64,000 nucleotides of DNA from NCBI GenBank assembly GCA_963708795.1, contig CAVPUH010000001.1, forward strand, positions 62,001 to 126,000. Direction: 5' to 3'. The notes under the pieces were generated by a model. That model was given only the letters and a program-made list of their open reading frames with translations, searched no databases and was not told where the DNA came from. This document shows positions 18,003-27,665 of the stretch, in pieces; the stretch's first letter is position 1, and every line of letters begins with the position of its first letter. A program made the position numbers and the translations under genes. Source of the stretch: DAIQRJ01 sp963708795. Lineage in GTDB: Bacteria > Actinomycetota > Actinomycetes > Propionibacteriales > DAIQRJ01.

Positions 18003-18862
18003 CTGAGCTTCGACTCGCCCAGCTCGAGATAGACCTCGAATGACTCGGCCGTCCCCCACCGGAGGCTGGCGTACAGCATGTTCAGGCTCTGATGCGCCCA
18101 GTACCGGCGAAGTGTCGGCGCATCGACGACCTCGGCGACCACCGTCTCGACCCGCGCCAGTGCCTCAGCGGCCGGCCGCACGTCTGACGTCGATGACGCC
18201 GCGGCGAAGGAGAGGTTGTGGAGGAGCTTGACCACTCCGAAGTATCGGTCGCCACGAGCCACCCCGTAGTTCCAGTCGATGACGCCGGTGATGCGTCCCT
18301 CGGCGTCGAACAGCATGTTCGGCACGGTCAGGTCGACGTGCACGAGGTCGTCGCCGACGACGTCCTGGTCGTGGTGGCCACCGGTGGCCCGGGCGCGTGA
18401 CACGAACCTGCGTGCTCGTCCGCTGTGAGCCTCGACCGCTTCCCATGGTGTCGGGTCGCCGGGACGACCCAGACTCAAGCGTGGTGGCGAGACATCCGGA
18501 CGCTTACCCAACAGCCCCGCGAACCGCTCGTTGACGGACATGACCGCGTCGACCGCACTCATGTCTGCGACGGTCAGGATGCTGCCCGGCAGGCGTTCCT
18601 GCACGACGGCGACCGTGCCCGGCTCGACCTCGAACAGGAACTCGTGCCGAGGTACCGGGATGCCGAGGGTGCGCACCTCCGCCAGCACCTCCGCCGTCTG
18701 ACGCATGAGCGCCATGGAGGCGAATGCCGTTGTCACGACCGATTCGCGACCATCGGGCCAGCGGACGTACGCCGCCCCCGACTGGCCCTGATCGACGACA
18801 CCGGTGACCTCGAAGGCACAACCGGCACGTTCGTTCAAGGCCCGCACCATCTCGACGCTCAC
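17999..18862 (-). CDS. Aminoglycoside phosphotransferase-family protein
   Basis: A 287-residue APH-fold protein. The catalytic loop LVHVDLTVPNMLFD fits HxDxxxxN, and GVIDWNYGVARGDRYFG holds the second metal Asp. The N-lobe has GQSGAAYVRWPDG in place of a Gly-rich loop. The substrate is unknown. It is the second APH-like gene within 3 kb and is not closely similar to the first. Confidence 0.8.
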   Translation of the reverse strand: MSVEMVRALNERAGCAFEVTGVVDQGQSGAAYVRWPDGRESVVTTAFASMALMRQTAEVLAEVRTLGIPVPRHEFLFEVEPGTVAVVQERLPGSILTVADMSAVDAVMSVNERFAGLLGKRPDVSPPRLSLGRPGDPTPWEAVEAHSGRARRFVSRARATGGHHDQDVVGDDLVHVDLTVPNMLFDAEGRITGVIDWNYGVARGDRYFGVVKLLHNLSFAAASSTSDVRPAAEALARVETVVAEVVDAPTLRRYWAHQSLNMLYASLRWGTAESFEVYLELGESKLS

Positions 18863-18916
18863 CGCGCCGACCCTTCCGTCTGGCGGCGACTCCGTCCAGT
18901 TCGCGGCGGCCGCTCG

Positions 18917-19864
18917 TCAGTCCCGCACGACGAGCACGGTCTTGCCGGGATTGCGGACTGGCAGCGCGCCACTCTCGAACGCCCGGCGGCCCTCACTCAG
19001 GGGATAGATGGCCGCCACCGTGACCTTCAGGTGTCCTTCATCGACGGCGTCCCGCACCCGGTTCAGGCCATCCCGCGTCGACCGGACGACGAAGAAGATG
19101 CCGTCGATACCCCTCTCCTCGAGCGCCGCGGCCGGCGGTGGCTGTTGGAGGGTGACGAAAGTGCCGCCCCGGCGGGTGTACGTCAACGACTCCGCCATCA
19201 GGTCCCCACCCACCGTGTCCACGACCACGTCGAAGGAGCCTGTCTCGAGCTCCTTCGCGTTCGACGCGCGGTCACCGGTCAGAACGACGTCCGCGGCACC
19301 GAGCGTCCGGACGAAGTCACCATCGCTGGCCACGGCCGATGCCGTGACTTGGGCGCCCAGCCCGACGGCCACCTGGACGGCGAACGACCCGACACCACCG
19401 GCCGCTCCGAGCACGAGCACTCGTTGACCGGACCTCACCCGGGCGTGATCGACCAGCGCCTGCGAGGCCGTGAGCCCGGCCAGCGGAAGTGCCGCCGCTT
19501 CGACGTGGGTGAGGCTGACCGGCTTCGTCGCGATGAAGTCGGGCGGGACGCTGACGTACTCGGCAGCCGCGCCGTCCTGATCGAACGGCACCATCCCGAA
19601 CACCGGGTCGCCGGCCCGGAAGCCCGTCCCGACGTCGGCAGCCTCGACGACGCCCGACCACTCGTGCGACGGGATGATCGGCGTCCGGTCCTGCCCGTCT
19701 CGCAACCAGGTCTCGTCCCACAGGAGTTCGTTGAGAGTGATCGCAGCCGCGAACACCTTCACCAGCACCGACGATGCCGTCGGCTCGGGACGCGGCGCGC
19801 TCTCGAGGCGAAACTGCTCCGGTCCGCCTCGGGCGTGGGCACGCAATGCCAACATCTGGACCAC
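18917..19864 (-). CDS. MDR-superfamily NADP-dependent oxidoreductase (quinone reductase-like)
   Basis: A 315-residue medium-chain dehydrogenase/reductase without structural-zinc cysteines. GroES-like N-terminal domain: HEWSGVVEAADVGTGFRAGD. Nucleotide domain: RVLVLGAAGGVGSFAVQVA. It matches the zinc-independent quinone oxidoreductase/NADPH reductase group. Its start lies five bases beyond the stop of the small gene at 19870-20121, on the same strand, so the two are very likely co-transcribed. Confidence 0.88.
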   Translation of the reverse strand: MVQMLALRAHARGGPEQFRLESAPRPEPTASSVLVKVFAAAITLNELLWDETWLRDGQDRTPIIPSHEWSGVVEAADVGTGFRAGDPVFGMVPFDQDGAAAEYVSVPPDFIATKPVSLTHVEAAALPLAGLTASQALVDHARVRSGQRVLVLGAAGGVGSFAVQVAVGLGAQVTASAVASDGDFVRTLGAADVVLTGDRASNAKELETGSFDVVVDTVGGDLMAESLTYTRRGGTFVTLQQPPPAAALEERGIDGIFFVVRSTRDGLNRVRDAVDEGHLKVTVAAIYPLSEGRRAFESGALPVRNPGKTVLVVRD

Positions 19865-19869
19865 CTCGA

Positions 19870-20121
19870 TCAGCGCCAGTAGTTGTTCGCCGCGGCGATC
19901 GTGGCGAACTCGATCGCAACGACCTGGGACGCCGCGATCAGGCTGTCCGGCGAGGTCGAGTAGGTCGGGCGGCCGCCCTTGAGCACGTCGAGATCGGGCT
20001 GGATGTTGTGCACGGAGTGGCGAGCCATGGTGAAGGCGAGCGCGCGGCCGGCGTTGGCGTCCGGGGTGATGAGCGTGCCGCCCGGCACGAGCACGAGTTC
20101 TGAATCGGGAACGCGGTCCAT
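19870..20121 (-). CDS. Small hypothetical protein upstream of the oxidoreductase
   Basis: An 83-residue protein starting MDRVPDSELVLVPGGTLITP. ATG 20121 is preferred because GGAGGAGAC lies immediately upstream. It has a predicted beta-rich N-terminal half and a helical C-terminus (SLIAASQVVAIEFATIAAAN). It is the first gene of a two-gene unit with the MDR oxidoreductase. I do not recognise the family. Confidence 0.65.
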   Translation of the reverse strand: MDRVPDSELVLVPGGTLITPDANAGRALAFTMARHSVHNIQPDLDVLKGGRPTYSTSPDSLIAASQVVAIEFATIAAANNYWR

Positions 20122-20311
20122 GGTGTCTCCTCCGAGTGGATGTCGCCCCACTGTGGGCCGATCACACCGGAGCCGGCATCAGTCACGTGACTGTTCTCGG
20201 CGGTCTGCGGCGGTTCGACACGCGCCACAGTCAGATGACGCAAGCCGCAACCCGGCCGATGCGCCATGCTCAGGCATCGACGGGGACAGACCACTGCCGG
20301 AGGACTTTTTC

Positions 20312-21127
20312 ATGAGCGAGACCACTGCCAAGCCCGTCGTGTTCATTCACGGGCTCTGGCTCCACGCGACGTCGTGGGCGCCCTGGATCGAACTGTTCGA
20401 GCAGGCCGGATACTCGTGCTCGGCGCCGGGGTGGCCGGGTATCCCCGACACGGTCGAAGCGGCCCGGGCCGATCCGGACAGCATCGCCGACCATGGCATC
20501 GACGATGTGGTCGCCCACTACAGCGCCGTGATCGAGGCGCTCCCCGAGCCGCCGATCCTCATCGGCCACTCGTTCGGCGGAATGATCGCCGAGAAGCTGC
20601 TCGGCCTGGACAAGGCCGCCGGAGCGGTCGCCATCGATGCCGCGCAGATCAAGGGCGTCCTGCCGCTGCCGCTGTCCTCCCTTCGTGCCACCCTTCCGGT
20701 GTTCAAGAATCCGGCGAATCGGCACCGGGCCGTCTCGCTGACCGCCGAGCAGTTCCACTACAGCTTCGGCAACGCCGTCGACGAAGCGGAGTCCCAGCGC
20801 CTGTTCGACACGTGGGCGATCCCGGCACCGGGGAAGCCACTGTTCGAGGCGGCTGTGGCGAACTTCTCGTTGCACTCCCCGGCTGCCGTCGCCACGGACA
20901 ACGAGGCGCGCGGCCCGCTGCTACTGGTCATGGGCGGGCAGGACCACACCGTTCCCGAGGCGATCACGAAGGCGACCCTGAAGCAGTACCGGAACTCCGA
21001 CGCGGTGACCGATCTGATCGAGTTCGAGGACCGCGGCCACTCGCTCACCATCGACAGCGGCTGGCGCGACGTGGCGCAGGCATCGCTGACCTGGTTGGCC
21101 GAACACGGGCTGGCACCCTCGGCCTGA
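20312..21127 (+). CDS. Alpha/beta hydrolase
   Basis: A 271-residue alpha/beta hydrolase. The nucleophile elbow GHSFGG places Ser at about residue 87; the acid is Asp in GGQDHTVPE and the base is His in DRGHSLTIDSG. The oxyanion-side motif FIHGLWL is near residue 11. ATG 20312 is chosen because AGGA lies shortly upstream and the frame extending further back is non-coding in character. An esterase or lactonase-like activity is likely. It faces away from the MDR unit, and the LuxR regulator follows in the same direction after 83 bases. Confidence 0.88.
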   Translation: MSETTAKPVVFIHGLWLHATSWAPWIELFEQAGYSCSAPGWPGIPDTVEAARADPDSIADHGIDDVVAHYSAVIEALPEPPILIGHSFGGMIAEKLLGLDKAAGAVAIDAAQIKGVLPLPLSSLRATLPVFKNPANRHRAVSLTAEQFHYSFGNAVDEAESQRLFDTWAIPAPGKPLFEAAVANFSLHSPAAVATDNEARGPLLLVMGGQDHTVPEAITKATLKQYRNSDAVTDLIEFEDRGHSLTIDSGWRDVAQASLTWLAEHGLAPSA

Positions 21128-21210
21128 GCGAGGCAGCGCGGTCGGTCCGACCGTCACGCGTCGTGTCGACCTTGGTCGGGCCGGCTCGCGCGCGCATCGA
21201 TAGTCGCGCG

Positions 21211-23952
21211 ATGCATGATGTCCGCGTGGAGTCGTTGATCGGACGCGAGCACACGCTCGCTCGTCTGCTCACGTTCGCCGACGGCGCCACCGGACGTGGC
21301 GGAGCCCTGCTTCTGCAGGGCCCCGCCGGTATCGGCAAGTCGTCCCTGCTGGCGGCGTTCTCCGCGCGAGCGACGGCCGACGGCTTCCAGGTCCTCACGG
21401 CCTCGGGCGTCCAATCGGAGACCCGGTTGGCGTTCGCCGGGCTTCATCAGATCCTCCGCCCGGTCTTCCACCGGGCGGGTGTCCTGCCCCGCCGGCAACG
21501 CGAGGCGCTGCTCACCGCGTTCGGCATGGGCGAGTCGTCCGCTCCGGACCCCTACCTCATCGCCCTGGCCGCGCTCGAGCTGCTCGCCGTCAGCGCTGCC
21601 GAAGCACCGGTCCTCGTCGTGGTCGACGACGCGCACTGGCTGGACGCACCGACGGCCGAGGCCCTCGCGTTCGTCGTGCGTCGGCTCGGGGAAGACCCCG
21701 TCGCGGTCGTCGTGTCCACGCGCGACGGCTACGCGACCGCCCTGCACGCACTCGACCTTCCCGAACTCGTGCTCGCTCCTCTCGACGACGCGTCGTCGGC
21801 GGCGCTGCTCGACGAGTGCGCGCCACGTCTGGCACCTCGCCTCCGGGCCCGGGTACTCCGCCAGGCTCACGGCAACCCACTGGCGATCACCCAGCTCGCA
21901 CTGGCGCCTGATCCGACCGGCCATCGGTCCCGGAAGCTCGGCGAGCTGCCACTGACCACTCGGCTCGAGGACGCGTTCACCTCACGCTACGAGGAGCTGC
22001 CGGCCTCGACCCGGACGCTGGTGCTGGTCGCGGCCGCGAACGACGACGGCCTGCTCAGCGAGGTCGTGGCGGCCGGTGAGCTCCTGATCGACGGCAGCAC
22101 CGGCCCCGACGCGCTCCTGCCCGCGGTGAAGGCCGGGTTGGTCGACATCGACGATCTGCACGTCGCGTTCGCGCATCCGCTCGTCCGATCGGCGATCTAC
22201 CAGAGCGCCCCGGTCGGTCTCCGCCAGGCCGTCCACACCGCACTCGCCCGGGTGATCGTCGACCATCCGGACCGGCGCGTGTGGCACGAAGCGGTGGCGA
22301 CGACCAGGCCGGTCGAACCCGTGGCAGCCGAACTCGAAGCCGCCGCCGAGCGCGCCCAGGCCCGCGGCGGAAAAGCTGTCGCCCTCGAAGCGCTGGACCG
22401 GTCGGCCGTCCTGACCCCCGACGCGTCACGTCGAGCCGACCGGTTCCTTCGCGCGGCGGAGTGGGCCGCCGATCTCGGCGACCCGCTCGGCGCGATCCGA
22501 CTCAAGGACCAGATCGATGCTCACCTGCTCGGGCATCGATCCGCGGCCAGGCTCCGGCTGCTCGACGAACTCCTCGAACCCGGTAGAGCCGATCCCGTCA
22601 CCCACGCCGACGCGCTGATCCAGGCCGCCGACGACCTCGATGCGAGCGGGGATGCGGACGTCGCCTTGCGATTCGTGCATCTCGCCGCCGTGCAGACGTG
22701 GGTCACCGACGTGGGTTCCGAGGTCCGAAGCCGCGTGCTCGCGGCGGGTGAACGGGTAGCGGCGAGCGACGACGACCCGCTCCTGCTCGCGGTGTACAGC
22801 CTCACGGACCCGGACGGCCGCAGCGGGAGTCTCATCGACCTCGCGAGACGGTTCGCACCACGAGACACCGACGCCGAATCCGCCTACCGCGTCGGCGCCG
22901 CCCTCAACCTGGCCGGGGCGTTCGGGATGTCGGCCGCGCTCCTGGCGTCGGCAGCCAGGCAGCTCCGCGACGACGGCGGACTCCACCAACTGGTCGAAGT
23001 CCTGGCCCAACAGGCGTGGACGGCCTTCCCGCCGTTGGACTGGGCCCTGGCCACCCCGTCCGCGGCCGAGGCCGTCCGCCTCGCGCGCGAGACCGGGCAG
23101 CCGATGTGGGAGGCGAGCGCGCTCACCGTGCAGGCGGCGCTCGCCGGCGTGCGCGCCGACTTCGACGTGGCCGAACGGCTCATCCGGGCGGCGGAAGCGC
23201 TGGCCCTGCCGATGGGGGCGACTCCCATGTTGTGCGGGATCCAACTCACCCGCGGCTTGACGGCACTCGGCGAGGGAAGGAACGAGGAGGCGTACGCGCA
23301 GCTCCAGCGGATGTTCGAGCCGTCGGACCCGGCACATCACCACTTCCAGAGTGCATGGGCACTCGGTGACCTCGCCGAGGCCGCCGCGCACACAGGGCAC
23401 GTGCCGGCCGCGCGGGAGACGCTGGCGGCGTTCGAGTCACGGGCGTCGGCCGGCGAGGCGTCGACGTGGACCCATGTCGCCATGCTCTACGCCCGGCCGC
23501 TCCTGGCCGACGACGACCACGCGGAGTCGCTCTTCCACCGTGCCCTGCGCGCCGACCTGTCTGCCTGGCCGCTCTATCGCGCTCGACTCCTGCTCAGCTA
23601 CGGGCGCTGGCTCCGGCGCCAACGTCGTTCCGCAGACTCCCGCGCTCCGTTGCGGTCGGCACGGGAGGCGTTCGACGCATTGGGCGCCCTCGCGTTCGCG
23701 GAACAGGCACGTACCGATCTCCGGGCGGCCGGCGAGCGCAGTCAGGAACCAGTACCTCACGCATGGCAGGAGCTATCGCCGCAGGAGCTACAGATCGCCC
23801 AACTGGCCGCCGACGGGTTGAGCAACCGGGAGATCGGCGGGCGCCTCTACGTCTCCCACCGCACGGTCGCCTCGCACCTCTATCGGGCCTACCCGAAGCT
23901 GGGCATCACGTCGCGTGCGCAGCTGCGCACGGCGCTCGACCGGATTCGGTGA
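21211..23952 (+). CDS. Large LuxR-family ATP-binding regulator (LAL/STAND type)
   Basis: A 913-residue transcription regulator. An N-terminal P-loop NTPase domain has Walker A GPAGIGKS (about 38-45) and Walker B VLVVVDDAHWLD; the middle is an Ala-rich helical repeat region of TPR character. The C-terminal GerE helix-turn-helix is LSPQELQIAQLAADGLSNRE followed by IGGRLYVSHRTVASHLYRAY. Such proteins bind a ligand, hydrolyse ATP and activate nearby genes. ATG 21211 is used; GTG 21226 is close and also possible. The adjacent hydrolase is the natural candidate target. Confidence 0.9.
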   Translation: MHDVRVESLIGREHTLARLLTFADGATGRGGALLLQGPAGIGKSSLLAAFSARATADGFQVLTASGVQSETRLAFAGLHQILRPVFHRAGVLPRRQREALLTAFGMGESSAPDPYLIALAALELLAVSAAEAPVLVVVDDAHWLDAPTAEALAFVVRRLGEDPVAVVVSTRDGYATALHALDLPELVLAPLDDASSAALLDECAPRLAPRLRARVLRQAHGNPLAITQLALAPDPTGHRSRKLGELPLTTRLEDAFTSRYEELPASTRTLVLVAAANDDGLLSEVVAAGELLIDGSTGPDALLPAVKAGLVDIDDLHVAFAHPLVRSAIYQSAPVGLRQAVHTALARVIVDHPDRRVWHEAVATTRPVEPVAAELEAAAERAQARGGKAVALEALDRSAVLTPDASRRADRFLRAAEWAADLGDPLGAIRLKDQIDAHLLGHRSAARLRLLDELLEPGRADPVTHADALIQAADDLDASGDADVALRFVHLAAVQTWVTDVGSEVRSRVLAAGERVAASDDDPLLLAVYSLTDPDGRSGSLIDLARRFAPRDTDAESAYRVGAALNLAGAFGMSAALLASAARQLRDDGGLHQLVEVLAQQAWTAFPPLDWALATPSAAEAVRLARETGQPMWEASALTVQAALAGVRADFDVAERLIRAAEALALPMGATPMLCGIQLTRGLTALGEGRNEEAYAQLQRMFEPSDPAHHHFQSAWALGDLAEAAAHTGHVPAARETLAAFESRASAGEASTWTHVAMLYARPLLADDDHAESLFHRALRADLSAWPLYRARLLLSYGRWLRRQRRSADSRAPLRSAREAFDALGALAFAEQARTDLRAAGERSQEPVPHAWQELSPQELQIAQLAADGLSNREIGGRLYVSHRTVASHLYRAYPKLGITSRAQLRTALDRIR

Positions 23953-24054
23953 CCGGACTGCTCAGTCCACCTCGCATCACCGGGATCGCATCCACGACCG
24001 CAATAACCTACTATTCCGATGGGATTAATGGTTCGACGATCGAGGAGGTCCGCG

Positions 24055-25053
24055 GTGAGCGGTGCGGCAGCCGTCGACCGGCCGTTCGAGTTCGTGATCG
24101 CCGGTGCGCCGAAAGCCGGGACGACCGCGCTGCACGGGGCGCTGGCCACCCATCCGGACCTGTACCTCACGTCGGTCAAGGAGCCGAAGTACTACCTGAC
24201 CGGCGGGTTTCGTCCGTCGAGAGCCACCCAGCGCGGACCCGGTGACGCGCACAGCGCTCGCGAGTGGATCTGGCGGCGGGATCGCTTCCTGGGCCTGTTC
24301 GACGCCGCTCCGGTAGGTGCAGTCCGGGGCGAGGCGACGCCGTTCTACCTCTACGACGCCGACGCCGTCCGGCGACTCGTCGAGGACGTCCCCGACGTCA
24401 AGGTGATCGCCGTCATCCGGGACCCCGTGGACCGTGCGTACTCCAACTGGATGCACCTGTGGGCCGACGGGCTGGAGCCCGAGGTCGACTTCGCCACGGC
24501 TGTGGACCTCGAGCCGGCTCGGATCGCTGCCGGATGGGCACCCTTCTGGCACTACCGGGGCCTGGGCCGGTACGGCGAACAACTCCAGCGGCTCTTCACG
24601 CTGGTGCCGCGCGAACACGTCCTCGTGGTGCGCTACCGCGACCTCGTGCGGGAGCCCGACCGGACGCTCGACCGAGCCTGCGAGTTCCTCGGGGTGCGGA
24701 CCGGAGTCGTACACCTGGTCGCCCCGGACAACGTGAAGCCCTTCGTGGCCGACACGACCGCCAACCGCGCTCTGGGTTACGCGGTGCGGACGGGTGCGGC
24801 CGCCGGCGCGTGGTTGCCACCGGAGGCATGGCGGGTGGCCTCGCGTCCTCTCATCGCCGCCAGGCACCGACGGGGCGGGGTGCGGCCGACGCTCTCGACC
24901 GAGACCCGGCGACGTGTGCTCGACGGACTGCTGGACGACATCGGTCTGCTCGAGGACATCACCGGCGAGAGCTTCGACGACTGGCGCTCCGACGTCGGCC
25001 GCGGCTCCTTCCAGGCACGCCGCGAGAACGCAGGAAGCGACCCGGCCCAGTAA
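24055..25053 (+). CDS. Sulfotransferase (PAPS-dependent)
   Basis: A 332-residue sulfotransferase, transferring sulfate from PAPS to a carbohydrate or lipid acceptor. The 5'-phosphosulfate loop is APKAGTTAL (about 17-25) and the 3'-phosphate site is VIRDPVDRAYSNW. EPKYYL follows the first loop, as in heparan/carbohydrate-type members. GTG 24055 is chosen because AGGAGG at 24043-24048 is six bases upstream; the frame is also open from an ATG at 24019. The 60 bases before it are unusually AT-rich (around AATAACCTACTATTCC) and probably hold the promoter. A strong hairpin follows the gene. Confidence 0.88.
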   Translation: MSGAAAVDRPFEFVIAGAPKAGTTALHGALATHPDLYLTSVKEPKYYLTGGFRPSRATQRGPGDAHSAREWIWRRDRFLGLFDAAPVGAVRGEATPFYLYDADAVRRLVEDVPDVKVIAVIRDPVDRAYSNWMHLWADGLEPEVDFATAVDLEPARIAAGWAPFWHYRGLGRYGEQLQRLFTLVPREHVLVVRYRDLVREPDRTLDRACEFLGVRTGVVHLVAPDNVKPFVADTTANRALGYAVRTGAAAGAWLPPEAWRVASRPLIAARHRRGGVRPTLSTETRRRVLDGLLDDIGLLEDITGESFDDWRSDVGRGSFQARRENAGSDPAQ

Positions 25054-25066
25054 CCCCTGATCCCTT

Positions 25067-25111
25067 GATCGGGAAACGGCCGGCTACACGGTGCGGCCGG
25101 CCGTCCCGATC
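25067..25111 (+). terminator. Strong hairpin downstream of the sulfotransferase gene
   Basis: GATCGGG (25067-25073) pairs with CCCGATC (25105-25111), and ACGGCCGGC (25076-25084) pairs perfectly with GCCGGCCGT (25096-25104); an 11-base loop and a two-base bulge interrupt the 16-pair stem. It begins 14 bases after the sulfotransferase stop. There is no clear T-tract, which is common in high-GC actinobacteria. It may end transcription from both sides. Confidence 0.65.
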
Positions 25112-25753
25112 GGTCGCCGCGCCGAGCACGACGTCAGGCAGGTCGGCCCGGATCAACCCGACGGCGCACAGCGCGCCCACGACGACCGTGACGGTCCGGT
25201 CCAGCCCGCGGGCGAGATCGACCCGCACGGACGGCCGCATCACGAGCAGGACCGCTCCGCACGCCCAACCGGCGGGGTCGAACCCGAACCCGAAGCCGAG
25301 TGCCGCGGCGATGGCAGCGGCCGCGCCCAACCGGAAGCCGTACCCGAGCATGTACTCCCGCTGCGGCGTTCCTGGTGCCCTGGCCGAAGGCGCCGGCAGC
25401 GGCACGGCAGCGAGACGAGGTAGGCGTAGGCGGAGCCGAGCACGAGGAGCCCGGCGAGCGCCGCCGACTGGGACAGGTCGGAGAAGCTCAGCCCGATCGC
25501 GGTCAGCGGCAGGCACAACGCGAGCGCGACCTGACCGAAGTGTCGACCCGCGGCCAGCAGCGCCGCACCCACACAGGCCGCGAAGTTGACCACCACGGCG
25601 AGCCACGGACGCTCGGCCAACAGCGATCCGATGAACAAGGACACGCCCGCGAGTGCGCCGAACGCGACGGTACGCGTGCGGCCCCGCCGCGTCGGCGCGA
25701 TCCCCAGTGCCAGCGGCGGGCAGCACACCGATCGCGACGGCAGCATGCCGCAT
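25090..25753 (-). pseudogene. FUSC-type membrane protein, frameshifted and truncated
   Basis: The minus strand shows three consecutive pieces of one fusaric-acid-resistance/aromatic exporter-like membrane protein in two frames. The first is MRHAAVAIGVLP (from ATG 25753). The second, in another frame, is PPLALGIAPTRRGRTRTVAF through SAYAYLVSLP, with several membrane segments. The third, back in the first frame, is PQREYMLGYGFRLGAAAAIA, FGFGFDPAGWACGAVLLVMR and TVTVVVGALCAVGLIRA. One inserted C near 25715 and one lost base near 25420 would restore a continuous reading. The C-terminal half of a normal FUSC protein is missing, so it is broken even after repair. Confidence 0.65.
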
Positions 25754-25792
25754 GAGCGCGCCGGCGGGGCGACGGGATGCGAGGGTGTCGAC

Positions 25793-26627
25793 ATGACCGA
25801 CTGGACCGATTGGACCGAACTGAATCAGAAGAACTGGGACGAGCGTGCCGCGCCGCATGCCGCATCGCCCGGGTACTCCGTCGAGCGATTCCGCACCGAC
25901 CCGGCCTTCCTCTCGCATGTGGTGCGATTCGACGTGCCGAGGCTCGGCGACGTCACCGGGATGCGCGGCGTCCACCTGCAGTGCCACATCGGCACGGACA
26001 CGCTGTCCCTGCACCGGCTCGGCGCCCGGATGACCGGGTTGGACTTCTCCGCGTCCGCCCTCGCACAGGCGCGAGCCCTGGCCAGCGACACCGGCGCCGA
26101 GATCGACTACGTGCAGTCGGACCTCTACGGCGCCCCCGACGTGCTCGAGCACGGGGCGTTCGACCTGGTCTTCACCGGGATCGGGGCGCTCTGCTGGCTG
26201 CCGGACATCCGCCGGTGGGCCGGTGTCGTCGCCACCCTGCTCGCCCCCGGCGGCCGGCTGTTCCTGCGTGAGGGCCACCCGGTGCTCTGGGCGCTGCCGG
26301 ATCCGCGACCCGGATCGACTGCTGTCGTTGGAGTTCCCGTACTTCGAGACCGAGGAGCCGACGGTCTGGGACGAACCCGGGACCTACGTCGACACCGATC
26401 ACGCGTTCGTGAACACCAGGAGCGCGAACTGGAACCACGGGGTCGGCGAGGTGGTCACCGCACTTCTCGACGTCGGTTTGCGGCTGACGATGCTCGTCGA
26501 GCACGACAGCGTCCCGTGGGATGCCCTCCCCGGCCAGATGGATCGCCTGCCGAACGGCGAGTACCGCTTGTCCGATCGCCCGGAGCGGCTGCCGCACACC
26601 TACACGCTCCAGGCGGTGAAGCCCTGA
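25793..26627 (+). pseudogene. Class I SAM-dependent methyltransferase with frameshift
   Basis: From ATG 25793 the first 170 or so residues carry a Rossmann methyltransferase: LNQKNWDERA, motif I region VHLQCHIGTDTLSLHRLGAR (Gly-poor as in this subgroup), DFSASALAQARALA and LRWAPGG-like LLAPGGRLFLREGHPVLWAL. At 26309-26311 (GACCCGG) the frame changes. The other frame continues RLLSLEFPYFETEEPTVWDE and ends LPHTYTLQAVKP at TGA 26625. Removing one C gives a continuous 277-residue protein, the normal size for this family. It is therefore a very recent mutation or a sequence error rather than an old pseudogene. Confidence 0.8.
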
Positions 26628-26652
26628 CCGGCCGACCTGACCGGCCGAATCG

Positions 26653-27576
26653 TCAACGGGCGTAGGCAGCGAACGGGTTGATGTACGTGAGCTGATGCAG
26701 GGTGGCGTCGTCGACACCGGCCGAGCGCAGGGCGGGGATGAACGTCGTCACGAGGTGGGTGTATCCGCGCGGGGTGCCGCCGCCGGGCTGGGCCGGGTCG
26801 TACCAGCCGGCATCGTGACTCAGGAGTACCTGCGATCGGAATCCAGCGTCGAGGACCGGCAGCACGAGGCGGATCATGGCGTCGTCGTCCTGGGAGCCGA
26901 CGTTGTCGAAGGAGAGCCACGCACCGCGACGTGCCAGTTCCAGGTGGAGGGCGGGATCGGGCTCGGCCTGCGTGTGGATCCAGATGAACCGGTCGGGCGA
27001 GACGCCTTCACGCTCGAGGAGGTCGAGCTGACCGGCGGCCACCCGGCCCCGGATGGTGTGACTGCCGATGGTCGCTCCGGTGCGCCGGGCGGCCGCTGCC
27101 GCCGCACGCAGGATCGTGGTCTCGAGCGCGGTGATCCCGTCGTCCCCGGCGCTCAGTTTGATCCAGGCCGCTCGCACGCCGGACTGCTCGATCTGATCGT
27201 CCAGTTCGGCGGTCATCCACTGTTCGAGCTCGGGCTGGCCGGCCTGGCGTGCCCAGGCGGGTATCCACGGCTCGCGATAGATGCCGGTCGGAACGACGAT
27301 CGGCATCCCGGTGGCGCGGGACACCGCGAGGTCGAGATCCGCCCGGCGACCGACACCTCCGGTCGAACACTCGACCATCGCCGTCACGCCGACGTCCAAC
27401 GCCGCTTGGACGAACGGGGCCATCAGCATGACGACATCCCCCGGATCGCCCGCGGCGTGCCCCGCGACGTCGGGCGTCCGAAGGTCGACGAAGACGTGCT
27501 CGTGGGGCAGGATCAGGCCGAGCTCGGATCGTGTTCGCGGCCCGAGGGTGGTGTGCAGGACGGGTTCTGGAGTCAC
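26653..27576 (-). CDS. Phosphotriesterase-family metal hydrolase
   Basis: A 307-residue amidohydrolase-superfamily protein of the phosphotriesterase/lactonase group. All metal ligands are visible: HxH in LPHEHVFVD, the carbamylated Lys in AAWIKLSAGDDG, His in GSHTIRG, His in IHTQAEPD, and Asp in LLSHDAGWY. GTG 27576 is preferred as start; an ATG 42 bases upstream would add an Arg-rich leader. Lactonase activity is more typical of bacterial members than organophosphate hydrolysis. It sits convergent to the methyltransferase. Confidence 0.88.
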   Translation of the reverse strand: MTPEPVLHTTLGPRTRSELGLILPHEHVFVDLRTPDVAGHAAGDPGDVVMLMAPFVQAALDVGVTAMVECSTGGVGRRADLDLAVSRATGMPIVVPTGIYREPWIPAWARQAGQPELEQWMTAELDDQIEQSGVRAAWIKLSAGDDGITALETTILRAAAAAARRTGATIGSHTIRGRVAAGQLDLLEREGVSPDRFIWIHTQAEPDPALHLELARRGAWLSFDNVGSQDDDAMIRLVLPVLDAGFRSQVLLSHDAGWYDPAQPGGGTPRGYTHLVTTFIPALRSAGVDDATLHQLTYINPFAAYAR

Positions 27577-27665
27577 GCGCCGAACTCTCCCGCGCCGGCG
27601 TTGCGGTGGCAACGTCAAGGGCTTCGGAGGCGGCCGGTGCGCGGCCGCATCGCGCGTGCACGACG

